NCBI GenBank assembly: GCA_948144175.1
Contig: CANXME010002566.1
Coordinates: forward strand, 122,650 to 186,649
Source of the DNA: Closterium sp. NIES-65
Lineage: Eukaryota > Streptophyta > Zygnematophyceae > Desmidiales > Closteriaceae
DNA: 64,000 bases
Reading direction: 5' to 3'
Made by a program: the position numbers and the translations under genes. Below the pieces are notes generated by a model that saw nothing but the letters and a program-made list of their open reading frames with translations, did not search any database and had not been told where the DNA came from. This document shows, piece after piece, positions 52,701 through 64,000 of this stretch; position 1 is the stretch's first letter, and every line of letters starts with the position of its first letter.

Positions 52701-55700
52701 GTTCACCCCTGCTCGTCAGCGGGTGACCCACTGCACGGAGGCGGATACAGGTCGCCACCTGGCTACGTTTACACGTCGGCCAGGGTCGAGCCTGTACACT
52801 CTGACCACTGCTTCTCCTCCAGGTGCTGAGTCTGGTAGGGTCACTTCGTCTGGTCAGGTGTTTTGCTGCAGCGTCCAGGTCTGGTCCTGAGTCTGCCCCC
52901 TGCTCGTGCCGTCGTCTGTCTCACGAGACCCTCCTCTGGCACCACCGCCTTGGCCACCCCTCTCTGCTTCGGCTCAGGGGCATGGCCTCGCGAGTCCTAG
53001 TGTCTGGTCTTCCCCGGTCTCTTCCTCCCCTTCCTCCGGGCCCTGGCCCCACCTGTGTCCCCTGTGTCGAGGGGCGCCAGCGTGCTGCCCCTCACTCCTC
53101 CCAGTTTCCTCCGACAGAGGCCCCGTTGCAGACGCTTCACATGGATGTGTGGGGCCCAGCCCGCGTCCGTGGACAGGGTCAGGAGCGCTACTTCCTGCTG
53201 GTGGTTGACGACTACTCGCGTTACACCACAGTCTTCCCCTTGCGCAGCAAGGGTGAGGTCACTGCGGTGTTGATCGACTGGATCCGCGCAGCTCGTCTCC
53301 AGCTTCGGAGGAGCTTTGGCTCTGACTTCCCTGTTTTGCGTCTGCACTCGGACAGAGGCGGAGAGTTCTCCTCTGGCCTCCTGAGTGCCTACTGTCGTGC
53401 GCGAGGCATCCGTCAGACCTTCACGCTTCCGGACTCACCGCAGCAGAATGGGATTGCTGAGCGCCGCATTGGCATGGTCATGGACGTCGCTCGTACGTCC
53501 ATGATGCATGCGGCTGCTCCCCATTTTCTGTGGCCGTTTGCGGTCAGGTACGCTGCGCACCAGATCAACCTCCACCCCAGGGTCTCTCGACCGGAGACCT
53601 CCCCAGCCCTGCTGTGGACGGGGAAGGTTGGCGATGCGTCGGCGTTCCGGGTCTGGGGATCGCGGGCGTTTGTTCGCAACCTGTCTGCGGACAAGCTGTC
53701 CCCTCGTGCTTCTCCCTGCGTCTTCCTGGGGTTCCCCCCCGACGCCCCTGGGTGGCAGTTTTACCACCCCACCTCTCGACGTGTTCTGTCCTCCCAGGAC
53801 GTCACGTTCGACGAGTCGGTACCCTACTACCGCCTCTTCCCCTACCGCACTCCGTCCCTCCCCCCACCCCCGCTCTTCTTGGTACCAGGTCCCCCCCCGG
53901 TAGTCCCCCTCCCCCCTCAGGGTCCTGGCCCCTTCAGGTGTGTCCCAGTAGACGCGGTCGAGCCTGTCGAGGTCACTGGTGACTCTGGTGCTGCTGCGGG
54001 AGCTGAGCCTGGGGGTGCGGAGTCTGGGGGTGCTGAGCCTGGAGGTGCCGAGTCTGGGGGTGCTGAGCCTGGGGGTGCTGTGCCTGGGGGTGCTGAGTCT
54101 GGAGGTGCCGAGTCTGGGGGTGCTGTGCCTGGGGGTGCTGAGCCTGGGGGTGCTGAGCCTGGGGGTGCCGTGCCTGGGGGTGCTGTGTCTAGGGGTGCTG
54201 AGCCTGGAGGTGCTGTGCCTGGGGGTGCTTCGTCTCGCCGGGAGCCACTCTTCCCACAGGAGCTGCGTGAGTGGTTTGCCGGGCGCTGGAGGCGTGCTGC
54301 TGGTGCTGGTCGTTCTTCGGCTGCAGAGGGTACTGCTGCTGCGCGCCCCGCCGGCACTCGTACTGTGGGTGCTGGAGCTGCTGAGTCTGAGAGTTCTCCT
54401 GGAGCTGGTCCTGCTGAGGGTGTTGGCGCTGAGCCTGCCGTTGGCGGCCCGACTGACAGTGCTCCTGGTGCTGCGGCTGGAGGTTCTGGAGCTTCTGGTG
54501 GTGCTGCTGGAGGTGCTACTGGAGTGGGTGCTCCTGCCGGGGCTGCTGGTGCTTGTTCCTGCTGTTTCTAGCGTCGCCGCGCGGCCCCGACCGTACTTCG
54601 TTCCGCTCCTGCAGCAGGTTCTTGGTCTTCCACCTCCTCCTCCTCCCTTAGAGGGTCCGCAGCCTGTCCGGTCACAGCCACAGCTACAGCCTGCCTCCCC
54701 TTTGCCTGCTCCTTCTCCCTACGCTGGTCCGACTGGAGGTCTTACTGAGCGTCGTGAGCCTGCGTCTCGTCCTGTGTCGCCTGTTCGTTACTGAGCGCGC
54801 TAGTGGTCGCGGGTCGCGTCAGCGTCCTCCTCCTGTCCCTGGCACGCACCGGATGTCACTGCGTCCGTCCACTGCTCCTCTGCGTGCCCCTTTGCCTTCT
54901 CCTCCTGCTTCCTCTCTTCCTGCTCTTGCCGACCCGGAGTCGGACGCTCTTCGTGCTGCCAGGTCCTACTGTCACGCGTCTCCTGGCTACTGCTGTCACT
55001 GACCCCTCCTTCGAGTCGTCTGCTGCGTCTGCCCTTGTCACTGAGCTTGTCGACTTTGCTGCGCGCTGTCGTCTAGACTACGCTGCTCGTCTTGTCACTG
55101 AGTCTGAGTCCGCCTGTCCTCCGTCCGTCGGGGGTGAGTGTGCCCTTGGCACGGACGTCCTTGAGGACAGGCAGGAGGAGTTCCAGTGTCTAGCCGCCCG
55201 CTTCACCTCGTCTCGCGTCTGTACTGCTAGCCCCTGAGGGAGACCCGGATGCACCAGACATCCCGACTCCGCGCTCTTACGCGGAGGCGATAGAGGGTCC
55301 CTACTCCTCTCAGTGGCAGGCAGCTATGGATGCAGAGATGGCTTCCTGGAAGTCCACAGGCACCTACGTTTGACGCTGTTCCCCCTCCTGGGGGCGAACA
55401 TCGTCAGTGGCATGTGGATTTTCAGGGTGAAGCGGCCGCCGGGTTCTCCGCCTGTCTTCAAGGCGCGTTACGTGGCTCGTGGCTTCAGTCAGCGGCAGGG
55501 GGTTGACTACTTTCAGACCTTTTCCCCCACCCCGAAGATGACCACTCTTCGGGTTCTGCTACACGTTGCTGCTCACCGTGACTACGAGCTGCACTCTCTC
55601 GACTTCAGCACAGCTTTCTTGCAGGGCAGCCTGCACGAGGAGATCTGGCTGCGTCGCCCACCTGGCTTCACTGGGTCTTTCCCTCCTGGTACCCAGTGGA

Positions 55701-57175
55701 GTCTCCGGCGTCCAGTCTACGGTCTCCGCCAGGCGCCACGTGAGTGGCACGACACACTGAGGACTACGCTCGCGGCACTTGGGTTTGCTCCTTCCACTGC
55801 CGACCCGTCGCTGTTTCTGCGCACCGACACCTCTCTGCCGCCGTTCTACATCCTCGTGTACGTCGACGACTTGGTCTTTGCCACAGCTGACACTGCTGGA
55901 CTCGCCTACGTGAAGTCCGAGCTGCAGAAGAGACACACGTGCACTGACCTGGGTGAACTGCGCAGCTACCTTGGCTTGCAGATCACCCGGGACAGAGCAC
56001 GCCGCACCATTACCCTGACTCAGTCACACATGGTGCAGCAGGTCCTTCAGCGCTTCGGCTTCACGTACTCCTCGCCTCAGGCCACTCCTCTGCCTACTCG
56101 CCACTCGCTCTCAGCTCTGCCTTCGGATGAGTCCGTAGAGTCGAGTGGCCCGTTTGCAGAGCTTGTTGGCTGCCTCATGTACCAGATGACCTGCACACGA
56201 CCTGACCTCGCATACCCTCTTAGCATTCTCGCACGCTTTGTTGCTCCTGGGAGACACCGACCAGAGCACATGGCTGCAGCGAAGAGGGTGTTGCGCTACT
56301 TGTGTAGTACGTCGGGCATGGGGCTAGTGCTTGGAGGGCGCAGTCCAGTGGTCCTCACTGGGCACGCAGACGCTTCTTGGGCTGACGACCAGGCTACGCA
56401 GCGGGTCGTCACAGGGTTACACCTTCAGCCTTGGTTCCGGCTCTGTCTCGTGGCGGGCTACCCGCTCGTCTTCTGTTCTCGGTTCCAGTTGTGAGGCTGA
56501 GATCTAGCGCTGGGGCTATGGCTGCACAGGAGTTACGCTGGCTCACCTACCTGCTGACCGACCTTGGAGAGCCAGCCTCGTTCTCCTCCAATCCTGTACG
56601 TAGACAACAAGGCCATGCTGGCCTTGTGTCGAGAGCAGCGACTGGAGCACAGAACGAAGCACATTGCTCTTCGCTACTTCTTGCTCGTGAGCTACAGCAG
56701 CGTGGACAGCTGCGACTTGCATACGTGGCCTCTGAGGCCAACACTGCTGATGTCTTCACCAAGGCACTTGCGCCTTGTGCATCATCAGCGTTGCTGCACG
56801 CAGTTGGGTCTTGTGGCTGTCTTGCCTCACTTGCTCTCCCCTTGACCTTGCTTGTACTTCGCATATATATACTCTTGCTCTTGTATATCTCTATATATGA
56901 TCTTGCATGTGAACTGGCCTTGTGGCCTTTGAACTTGTGCTCGGAATGCGTGGTGACTTTGTGATCCACCCTGAGCTTTGCTTTGCTTTGCTTGACTGGT
57001 CTTGTGACCCCTTGTTCTCCCCCACTTTGCCTATTGGGGTGTGTCAGAACTTATAGCTTACTTGTTTCTGTAGGCCTATAGTGGGGTATCCCATAGGGGG
57101 TACAACCCAATTAGGGTTTCCTATTTGTACTCACTTCGTTCATAGTCATTCTCATTCTCGTTCTTTGTTTTCACA
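49710..57175 (+). mobile_element. Copia LTR retrotransposon D, full length, in LINE ORF1
   Basis: LTRs 49,710-49,842 and 57,042-57,175 differ by a single base length, so insertion is recent. The target duplication is CGTTT (49,705-49,709 and 57,176-57,180). The primer site from 49,843 (TGGAATCAGAGCAGG) fits initiator-Met tRNA. Next come a GC-rich minisatellite leader (about 49,960-50,800), gag (ATG near 50,878), a glycine-rich stretch (about 51,690-51,950), protease (LDSGASRSFF near 52,470), integrase (about 52,920-53,780), a Gly/Glu/Pro 15-bp-repeat linker (about 53,990-54,240), reverse transcriptase (about 55,400-56,000; YVDDL near 55,858) and RNase H (about 56,350-56,780). Same family as Copia B and Copia-1. 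It is broken in several places, on the order of five to eight. Confidence 0.92.
49960..50800. repeat. GC-rich minisatellite leader of Copia D
   Basis: Tandem units built on TACGCGGCCCCGCCGCCCTC (about 21 bp), then units built on GAGCCGCCGCC. Position and composition match the leaders of Copia B and element C. Open frames on both strands are by-products. Confidence 0.85.
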
Positions 57176-59344
57176 CGTTTCGCCATTATCTTGCTGATCC
57201 CTCTAGTCTTCAAGCCGGAGGTGACGCGGGTACAGGCGACTCTGCGCGCACTTTTCACCCTGTGGAAGAAGGTAGCTGAAATTTGTGATCCAGGCGAGAC
57301 AAAGTTTCAGGAGGTATCTGTGGTGTACCTGACCAAGAAGCAATACAGTCGGCTGCAAGTCACCTTTGAGCGGGCTCGGGACCGAACTTCGTCTGGAAGA
57401 CGGTATTGTGCACGTGTGTCTGGATGGAAAGCGGATCAGCCTCGTACTGGCAGCACCCGGTGGATCCTGCGTACGTGAAGGCACGAGCTGCAGACCCAAC
57501 GTTGGTGGAAGTCCTGTTTAAGGAGATGGATGCGTTATCACGCCTGAGATGCTGCGGGATATGCTGGTGACGGTGAAGTTGGAGAAGAGGGGAAGATCTG
57601 CGTTTAAGGAAGGCTATTGCTTCCATCGGGTGGTGAATCCTGTTACGGGGATGGATACGGACAAGGTGAAGGGACTGGTGAAGCAGCACGCTGGTGACAA
57701 GTATCGGTGGCGTCATATGATTGAAGATCCGACGGCGCACGACAAGCAGCTTATGGTCCACTACCCCTCATAGAGCTGTATTTACTGTTCGGGGTTTCAT
57801 ATGACAAGGTATCATGATGACTACATGGCGGATCGGAAAAATAACATTGGCAAGTGGAGCCTGTCCCTGGGACGGGTGCACGGGTTCAATGGTAATGGTT
57901 GGTGCTTTCTGACTGCTCACCTGTTGTTGCTGTTTTTGAGGTGGAGTGGTGCTAATGTTGTGGATGTGTCGGATCCGCGCAGCCGCCTCAGTCCAGATCA
58001 CATATCTGACCAGGCTCATCTTGAAGGACCCAGCGGTGGTGCTGATTTCGACTGGCGCGAACCAGGAGGAGTGGATCTGTGTGCAGGAGTGCTGCGAGAA
58101 GGCGAATGGGGTTACCTTTGCACAGGCGGCAGAACATGTGGTCTCACAGAGGCACAGCGATGGGGTGTCAGCCGGCTTTGCATCGCGCGCCTCAAAGGCT
58201 GGTGTGGCGTTGCAGGCGGCGAAGAAGGAGTTCGGAGTGTGGCGTTGATCTGCGGCCAGGCTGTGGGGATGGTGGTGTCAGAGCATCTCATATTGGACGA
58301 ATGGAGAAGTTAGAGAGGCATAGTTGCGGTGTTGGTTGCTTTTGTTGTACCCCAGAAGTTATAGTCGGTGCTCTAGCTGCAGTATCATTGCCCTGTGGAT
58401 GTAAGGGGGGCTCAACGGCGGTTATCCAATGAGTAACACCAACCGTCTTTCCATTATGACCCTAAACGTCAACGGTTTGGGGAGCGAAGGGAAACGGTAA
58501 AAGTTAAAAAGATGGATTAAAACAGCTGCAGACGTGGTGATTCTAGCGGATACGAGAGTGGCAGAAGATCACAATTTATGGACGGAACTAAAGCCTCACA
58601 GTGTGGCCGCTGCTGGTGCACCTACCAGGGCAGGTGGGGTGGCCATTCTGAGCTTCCGGGACGGGGTGGTTGTTGAGGACGTTCACCGACATGCGTCGGG
58701 CAGGCTGCTCCACGCGAGTGCGGTGGGGCGCAAGGCAGCTGAGGTTGTTGGCGGTGTATTTCCCAGCTCAGGCTCCTCCAAGGGCAGTTTCTTGGGGACA
58801 GAGTTCAGCGTTTTTGTTGCAGGTCTGCCAAGGGGGAGCAGTTGGCGGTGGCGGGTGATTTCAACATGATTGAGGACCCAGTGCTAGACAAGTCAAATCG
58901 TCAAGGTGTTGTTGGAGATAACAACAGAATGATGCACATGCTGCAAGGTTTCCATCTGAGGGACGTGTTCAGGGAGCTTAATCCGGATGAACGGCAGTTT
59001 ACCTTCTACTGCGGTTCGGCGAAAGTCAGCTCTCGGATTGACAGGGTGCTGGTTTCACAAGCGCTGCTGCATCTGGTGGCCAGGGTGGCTCATCGAAGGA
59101 TCCCGAGGGGGATTACTGACCACAAATGCGGTCTCTGCGTGTGGTTGGCGTGGAGAGGTGCGTAGGAGCCCGGGCCGGGTGTCTGGCGCTTTCCGACGAG
59201 GCTGGCGAAACGCCTTGGTGTTGGGGTGGCGGTGGCTGAGGTGGTTCGGAAGCACGAAGCGGAAGGGGGAGGTGACTTTGTGAAAAGGTTCTAGCAAGGC
59301 TTAGGAGCCATGGCTAGTTAGATCGAGTGAGTTGAGTTCGAGAA

Positions 59345-60000
59345 AGTTGAAAAGGAGAATGGGTGGTTTCACTATAGGTTCAAGGGTACAAATATGAGAG
59401 AACAAGCAAGAAAGGTGCACATCAAATAGGAAAACGCTATAACTACAGTAACCAATCCTACAGGCAGTTACATATAGAAAATATTACATTATATTTTCCG
59501 ACACGCCCCCATAACTGGCTGTAGGAGATGAGTGTGCAGTTAGCGCCCCTGAAGGGGTACATCACGATTGTGTAGGAGGAGAAAAGTGTTTCAATAATAC
59601 CACTCCCCTGGTTCCCCCACACCCTCACACCCTCCCACCCTCCCCCTCCCCCTCCCCTTCCCCCTCCCCCACACACTGCTGCAGGAGCAGCAGAGGGGGG
59701 AAGAGAGGAGAGGTGGAGGGACGGCTGCTGGGTGGTCTCACACCCCGCCACCCCAGTGCCACTCCCCGGGCTCCCCCACACCCTCACACACCCTCCCCCC
59801 CAGCGGCAGCTGCAGCAGCGGGAACAAAAGAGGAGGAGAGGGCGGGGGGGGGGGGGGGGGGTCGACGCACGTCCTCCCCGGGCGCCAAAGCAGGCGGCAG
59901 AGGGGGCGACGCCTGCCCCCCCCTTCCAGGTCGCCCCTCCCGGCACTGTCGAGGTGACCTGAGGGGGCCGCGTGCGGCAGCATTGGTGGAGGAGATGAGG
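59345..60000 (-). mobile_element. Copia LTR remnant in the LINE
   Basis: A minus-strand LTR-like segment ends at 59,503 (plus-strand TTTTCCGACA), next to a CCCCCATAACTGG tract that is the reverse complement of a G-rich polypurine-like stretch. The sequence inward (about 59,520-59,990) resembles the interior of element C (CAGCGGCAGCTGCAGCAG and GC-rich blocks). No second LTR is found, so it is a truncated piece of a related element. Borders are approximate. Confidence 0.55.
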
Positions 60001-60573
60001 AGATGAGGTCCGGTTTTCCGGAGGAACATTGGTGGCGGTGGCAGTTCATCAGATCTGGTTGGGGTGTGATGTGTCACTGCAGAAAACAAGAAGATTCTGG
60101 CTCGGAAGGTGCTTCGGAAAATTAACGTGGAATTCAACAAACATGTAAGGATCTACTGTAGCAGTCCTAGTAAGTGGGCACGAAGAGATAGGGCGAGGTG
60201 GAACTTGGCAGAGGACGAGGCACGTGTCATGAAGCGGATTTGTGACAACGGTGCAGTAGGGCTGAGGTGGCAGGATGGCTTCCAGTCCATATGGACGAAC
60301 CCGAGGACCTTCACAAAACCACCATAGCCTCGTGGGGAGGGCTAGGTTCCCGCCTGGCTTGAGCCCTACAGACACAGTTACGACTGTGTTGTTTTGCTTG
60401 TACTCCCTTGTGTTATAAGCTTTCACAAAAAAAAAAAAAAAAAAAAAAAAAGGATGTATGTGCTTGTACAACTTTCCCCACCGCATCAAATGCAGGATTT
60501 CCGAAGCTGGTGCTGCACTGTTTGCAAAATTATAGCGTTTCAGGGCACCTCAAGAAAAATGCTTTAATATGTC

Positions 60574-63537
60574 CTACTGTGCCCAGTAGCGATCCATAGT
60601 CTTGAGAAAGTTGGCCACTATTTCCTTGCCATTGGTCGTGATGATGCTCTCTGGGTGGAACTGCACTCCCTGGTGTGTGGAGAGGGAGGGGGAGAGGAGG
60701 GAGAGGTGTGAGAGGGGTGAGAGGCAGGGGACACATGAGGGAGAGAGAGGAAGGAGAGAAGTGAGAGAGGGTGAGAAGGGAGGATGCAAAGCAGGTTATG
60801 TGGGGACAAGGTGGGCATGGTAATGGGTGTACTTCTTGTGCTGCACAGCCAGAACAAGCCCATCCTTCAGGTCAGGAGAGAGTGTGTTGACTTCAACATA
60901 CTCACACCCTTTGAATCACACGCCCACTCACTCACCTCCACATGGGTGTACTTTTTATGCCGCACGGCCATGACAAGCCCATCCTCCGTCCAAGCAGTCA
61001 CCTCCAGCTCGCCTTCAGGGAACGTGTCCTTTTCAATCACCAGGCTGTGGTACCGGCATGCAGTGAAGGGGCTGACGGTGGAAGGGTGGGAGTTGGGGAG
61101 CAAAGGGGACTTGTTGAAGGTGGTCCTGGGGAGCGGATCAGAGGACAGGCAGTCACCTCCAGCTCGACCCCAGGGAACAAGTCCTTGTTAATCATGAGGC
61201 TGTGGTACCGGCATGCAGTGAAGGGGCTGGTTGCAAAAGGAGGGAGGGAATTGTGGGGCGCAGAGTGGTTTGGTTGGGGTGGAGACAAAGTTGTCTTTAT
61301 GCTCTGCGTCACTTCAGGAGTGGTTAGCTCGCCGATTTGGGTTGATTTTGGGTTTGGTTGGTGGACTTAGGCAGCTGACATGAAGAATGCGCAATAAAAT
61401 ACGTCTGCCAGTCACCACACTACCACTGTAAGTCTCTCCCCGTCACGCCCACCTTGGCAGTCCTGCCAGCAGCACTTCCCCATCCTCATGCTCACCCACC
61501 TGGGAAGTCCAGCCAGCAGCCCTGAGTCACTGTCTGCCATCGAATGCAGCACGGGTGACGTCTTCCATGCATCACGCCCCCGGGCGCCCGCACTATGCGC
61601 CCTGCCACAGAGTCACGGTTCGGGGTGGATGGTGTGCGGTTGTATTGGTATTGGTATGTGTACAGTTGAAGGTGTTAAGTCGAGGGTAAACCCAAGACGG
61701 GGCTTTCAAGCTGCAGGATGGTGGCATAGAAGCATGGTTGCGGGTTCAGCACTGAAGGTTGAAAAGGATGCGACCTGCTCAGTCAGGGTCGGGTTCTAGG
61801 GTTTAGGATTGAGCTGAGACCACCGACCCAACACGCAGAACCATACCGACTGAGCGTTTCGCCTTATCAGCCTGCCCATGCATTTAACCCAGACAGCCGA
61901 CCATATGTCTGTCCCATGCACTGCAAGCCCATAGCAGCGGACTCTACGTACCTCCATACGCCTGCCCCATGCACTGCAGCCCCATGCAGACGCCAAAAAG
62001 GGGCACAGTGGGGCCCAGGCGCCGCACCACGTCCAGCGATATGCCCGAGTCGTCTGGCGTGCCTGGTGGTTTGAAAGGGGTGCCATGGTGCAGAGAAGTT
62101 GGCAAGGGGAATGGTGCTATGCGTTCGAAATGGGGGCGTGTGAGTTAGGAATTATATGGATATCATGAACACGAGTTGAGGATGTCAAGAGTATATGCTG
62201 TGCATACGTGTGCTGTGGGTGGGGATCATGTGGGATGATGTTTGAAACACGGGTAGGAGCAAGTTCAAAGACTTTAAACGCATGTGAAACAGCTGGGAAA
62301 GATCGAGGCTGGAATTCAAGTCAAACATGACACAAGAGCAGAGCAGCAATGCGCCAAAGAAACCAGCTATTATCTGATGCGGGACTTGACAGCAGCAGGG
62401 ATATCAAAGGGCCTACCAGGGCCTGGAGAGATGAGCACGCCCCTGGGATCCATTCTGGAAGAAGGTAATGTGGGGAGGGAGCAGGAGCAATGGACGGGAC
62501 GGGAAGGCATACTCAAATCAGTTAGAAGATGAATAGGTGCCTTGGAAGAAGCATACATAGAACTCGGGTGTGGATCGCATGCACGAAGTAGAGCGTGTCA
62601 GCCTGCTCCCTGCATGCATCATCATTGGTGGCCATGTCTCCGTGGCATGGCATCTCACTCACTTCTGCAGGTCGTCTATGGTGATGTCATCGTTACGATA
62701 CACCACGTGCTCACACCCCAGGTCGCCCAGGTACTGCTCACAGCACATCACAGCGCAGGCAACCACCACAACAACCACCCCGTGAAATGTCAAGAGGCGA
62801 CCACCCGCTTTGTGGAGAAGAGACAGTTGGAAAGACAGCGTTTTACTGATTTTCGCATCCGAGAATACTGTTGATGAGAAAGAGGCAAGCTGGCTGGGTA
62901 GTTCGGCAGAGGGAAAGGGGAACCCCACCTGGACGCGAAGCCAGCTTACCTGACAGAGGTTGTAAGTGAAGCTGTCATAATTATCAACCACCACCACTGG
63001 TCCAGCACCCCGAAGCTCCTGCGCAGGCTCGGCGACGGCCGAGGCAGCAGCCTTGGCAGTGGAGGTAGCAGCCTTGGCAGTGGTGGAAGCAGCAACAGAC
63101 GCAGAGCGGGGGAGGCAGATGGAGGTCAGGGGAGTGGCTGAGACAGATCCGCGGAAAACGGTCGGTGCTGGTTTATGGATGGCATGGTAATCTCTGCAGG
63201 TTCTACGAGACACGTTTGGCGCGCTTGACTGAGTCAGGTGCAACAATGCTGGAACCAGGGAGGAAGGTCCTGCGGTCGGGTGGAGGGAACGAAGGAGGGA
63301 GTGGGACGCTGGATGAGGGGTGGATGCAATGGAAATATCTAACTCATCTCCATGAACTCATGAGGCCCTGAATGGGCTGGAAATCTGAGCTAATGCACGC
63401 AGTACGTATCTGCACGGTGTGTTGGAACACCAATGTACGAGCAGAACAAAACATGATCTACGTGTGAGAGGTAGAGCGGATGGCTGACCTGAAAGAGCGA
63501 CAGTCCGGGTCACTAAGGGCGTCGTCGCGAGAGCCAT
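60574..63537 (-). CDS. ASB: Anthranilate synthase beta subunit, plastid glutamine amidotransferase (about 300 aa)
   Basis: Exons 63,537-63,489, 63,248-62,950, 62,733-62,663, 62,454-62,417, 62,062-61,952, 61,601-61,500, 61,071-60,936 and 60,669-60,574 follow GT-AG sites. The ATG has a strong context (CCGCCATGG). The first roughly 80 residues are Ser/Ala/Thr/Arg-rich, like a plastid transit peptide. The class-I amidotransferase domain shows VVVVDNYDSFTYNLCQ, GVLISPGPG, GVCMGLQCMGQ (nucleophile Cys), APGGVMHG, PFTACRYHSLVI and GVQFHPESI (His-Glu of the triad). The family supplies ammonia from glutamine to the alpha subunit in tryptophan synthesis. One oddity: after VMHG in exon 6 the conserved KTSPVLHS...GLLAGLP continues in the next frame, so one base is missing near 61,567. 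Otherwise all phases agree. This may be a sequencing error or a recent mutation. Confidence 0.88.
60800..60875 (-). repeat. Extra copy of the end of ASB exon 7
   Basis: Repeats the segment coding DGLVMAVRHKKYTH (here DGLVLAVQHKKYTH), downstream of the real exon (60,936-61,071) in transcription order. It lacks the first half of the exon. Confidence 0.82.
61150..61245 (-). repeat. Extra copy of the start of ASB exon 7
   Basis: Repeats the acceptor and first roughly 70 coding bases (PFTACRYHSLMINKDLFPG...), about 150 bp upstream of the real exon in transcription order. It runs into intron sequence and lacks the AWTEDGLVMAVRHKK half. Together with the copy near 60,840 the real exon is flanked by half-copies of itself. 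Confidence 0.85.
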
Positions 63538-64000
63538 GGCGGATAGATTGGACGATGGACCAGCCTCAATAGGACCACGTGCAAATCTGAGCAAAGGAGT
63601 TATGCCAGTGCCGAGGTTGAATGCCTTTTATTTTCTGAAAACGAGGGGTGCGATCAGCGAGACCATGCACGGACGAGACTAAGTGCTTTCGTTATGAATT
63701 ATTCTCCAGGACCAGCAAAATGCTGCGGGTAGTTCTTGTTACCGGCCTCGAGCTAATGAATCGCTTCGCCTTTTTGTTCACCGATCAGGCTTGCCAGCTG
63801 TCAGGTCAACGCACGAGCTGCGTAACAGACCCACGCAATGAACTACAGAGGAGCGCCTAGGGGTTGGCTGGTCTGGTGGATGCTTCTTTGGATATAGGTG
63901 TTTGACGGCTAGGGATTGTCTGGTCTGATTGAAGCACCTACGTTGGATGTAGGTGTTCGACGGCTGAGCAGCAGTCTGCGCTGGCGGGGGTTGCGGCGGA
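63538..64000. other. Upstream region of ASB and right edge
   Basis: No gene recognised. It should include the ASB promoter. Near 63,855-63,975 a roughly 60-bp unit occurs twice in tandem (GGNTNGTCTGGTCTG...GGTGTTYGACGGCT), diverged. Confidence 0.5.

Larger units (their letters stand above)
48710..60452 (+). mobile_element. LINE (non-LTR retrotransposon, L1-like with APE endonuclease), split and internally deleted
   Basis: Bounded by a 12-bp target-site duplication GATGTATGTGCT (48,698-48,709 and 60,453-60,464) and ending in a 26-base poly(A) (60,426-60,451). ORF1-type sequence lies at about 48,787-49,709 and continues after the Copia D insertion (57,176 to about 58,430). ORF2 starts near 58,430 with an APE-like endonuclease: TLNVNGLGS, AVAGDFNMIED, SRIDRVLVS, ITDHKCGLC. 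ORF2 C-terminal sequence (KILARKVLRKINVEFNKHV... to TNPRTFTKPP) is at about 60,080-60,327. No reverse transcriptase is present between 59,290 and 60,080, so an internal deletion accompanies the Copia remnant there. The endonuclease region also has in-frame stops and frame changes, so it is dead. Both ends are preserved. Confidence 0.85.

Noticed and set aside
57801-58313. Stand-alone host gene of 170 residues
   Set aside because: It lies between two recognisable parts of the LINE and has no family signature of its own.
61150-61245. Mutually exclusive alternative exon of ASB
   Set aside because: The copy lacks the second half of the exon and a matching donor, so it cannot replace the real one.

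Overview
The window looks like nuclear DNA of a green-lineage eukaryote, most likely a streptophyte (charophyte-type) green alga. Host genes have short spliceosomal exons with GT-AG introns, two of them begin with plastid-transit-like N-termini, a DLNxxP (EAR-type) motif occurs, and Copia and chromodomain Gypsy elements with initiator-Met tRNA primer sites dominate. The lineage is my inference; no search was run.

Left third (1-29,977): one nested stack of mobile elements. The outermost is a plus-strand Copia (E) whose 5' half lies beyond the left edge. It was hit by a chromodomain Gypsy (1,500-6,914), which itself carries the tail of another Copia (1-1,499) and a solo LTR (3,438-3,567). E's 3' LTR (11,624-29,977) is split by a minus-strand Copia A (11,896-26,891) and by an apparently intact pogo-like DNA transposon (26,907-29,820). 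Copia A in turn holds a young Copia B (16,707-24,107) in its gag region and a 1.5-kb coding-free Copia derivative C (25,311-26,819) in its 5' LTR. Matching target-site duplications fix A, B, C, the solo LTR and the pogo element.

Middle (29,978-48,697): host DNA. A divergent pair of related unknown genes (30,187-31,197 minus; 33,876-35,823 plus) shares an N-terminal block and a DLNLPP motif, and the plus copy is swollen by tandem repeats. Two minus-strand genes follow: a plastid-type TIM-barrel protein (36,124-41,394) and a katanin p60-like AAA ATPase related to KATNAL2 (41,696-48,047), for which eight exons in consistent phase can be placed.

Right third (48,698-64,000): a LINE (48,710-60,452) bounded by a 12-bp target-site duplication and ending in poly(A). 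It is split by Copia D (49,710-57,175) and a Copia remnant, and has lost its reverse transcriptase. Downstream lies a minus-strand gene for the plastid anthranilate synthase beta (glutamine amidotransferase) subunit, in eight exons (60,574-63,537).

The most striking pattern is in the host genes. Introns of all three multi-exon genes contain extra, often truncated copies of the neighbouring exons together with their splice sites, arranged as tandem arrays. The clearest is about six copies of the katanin Walker B exon at a period near 172 bp, each with the same splice acceptor. Splice junctions themselves are also multiplied as 16-bp and 27-bp repeats. This could be intron growth by junction duplication, a decoy-splicing device, or an assembly effect.
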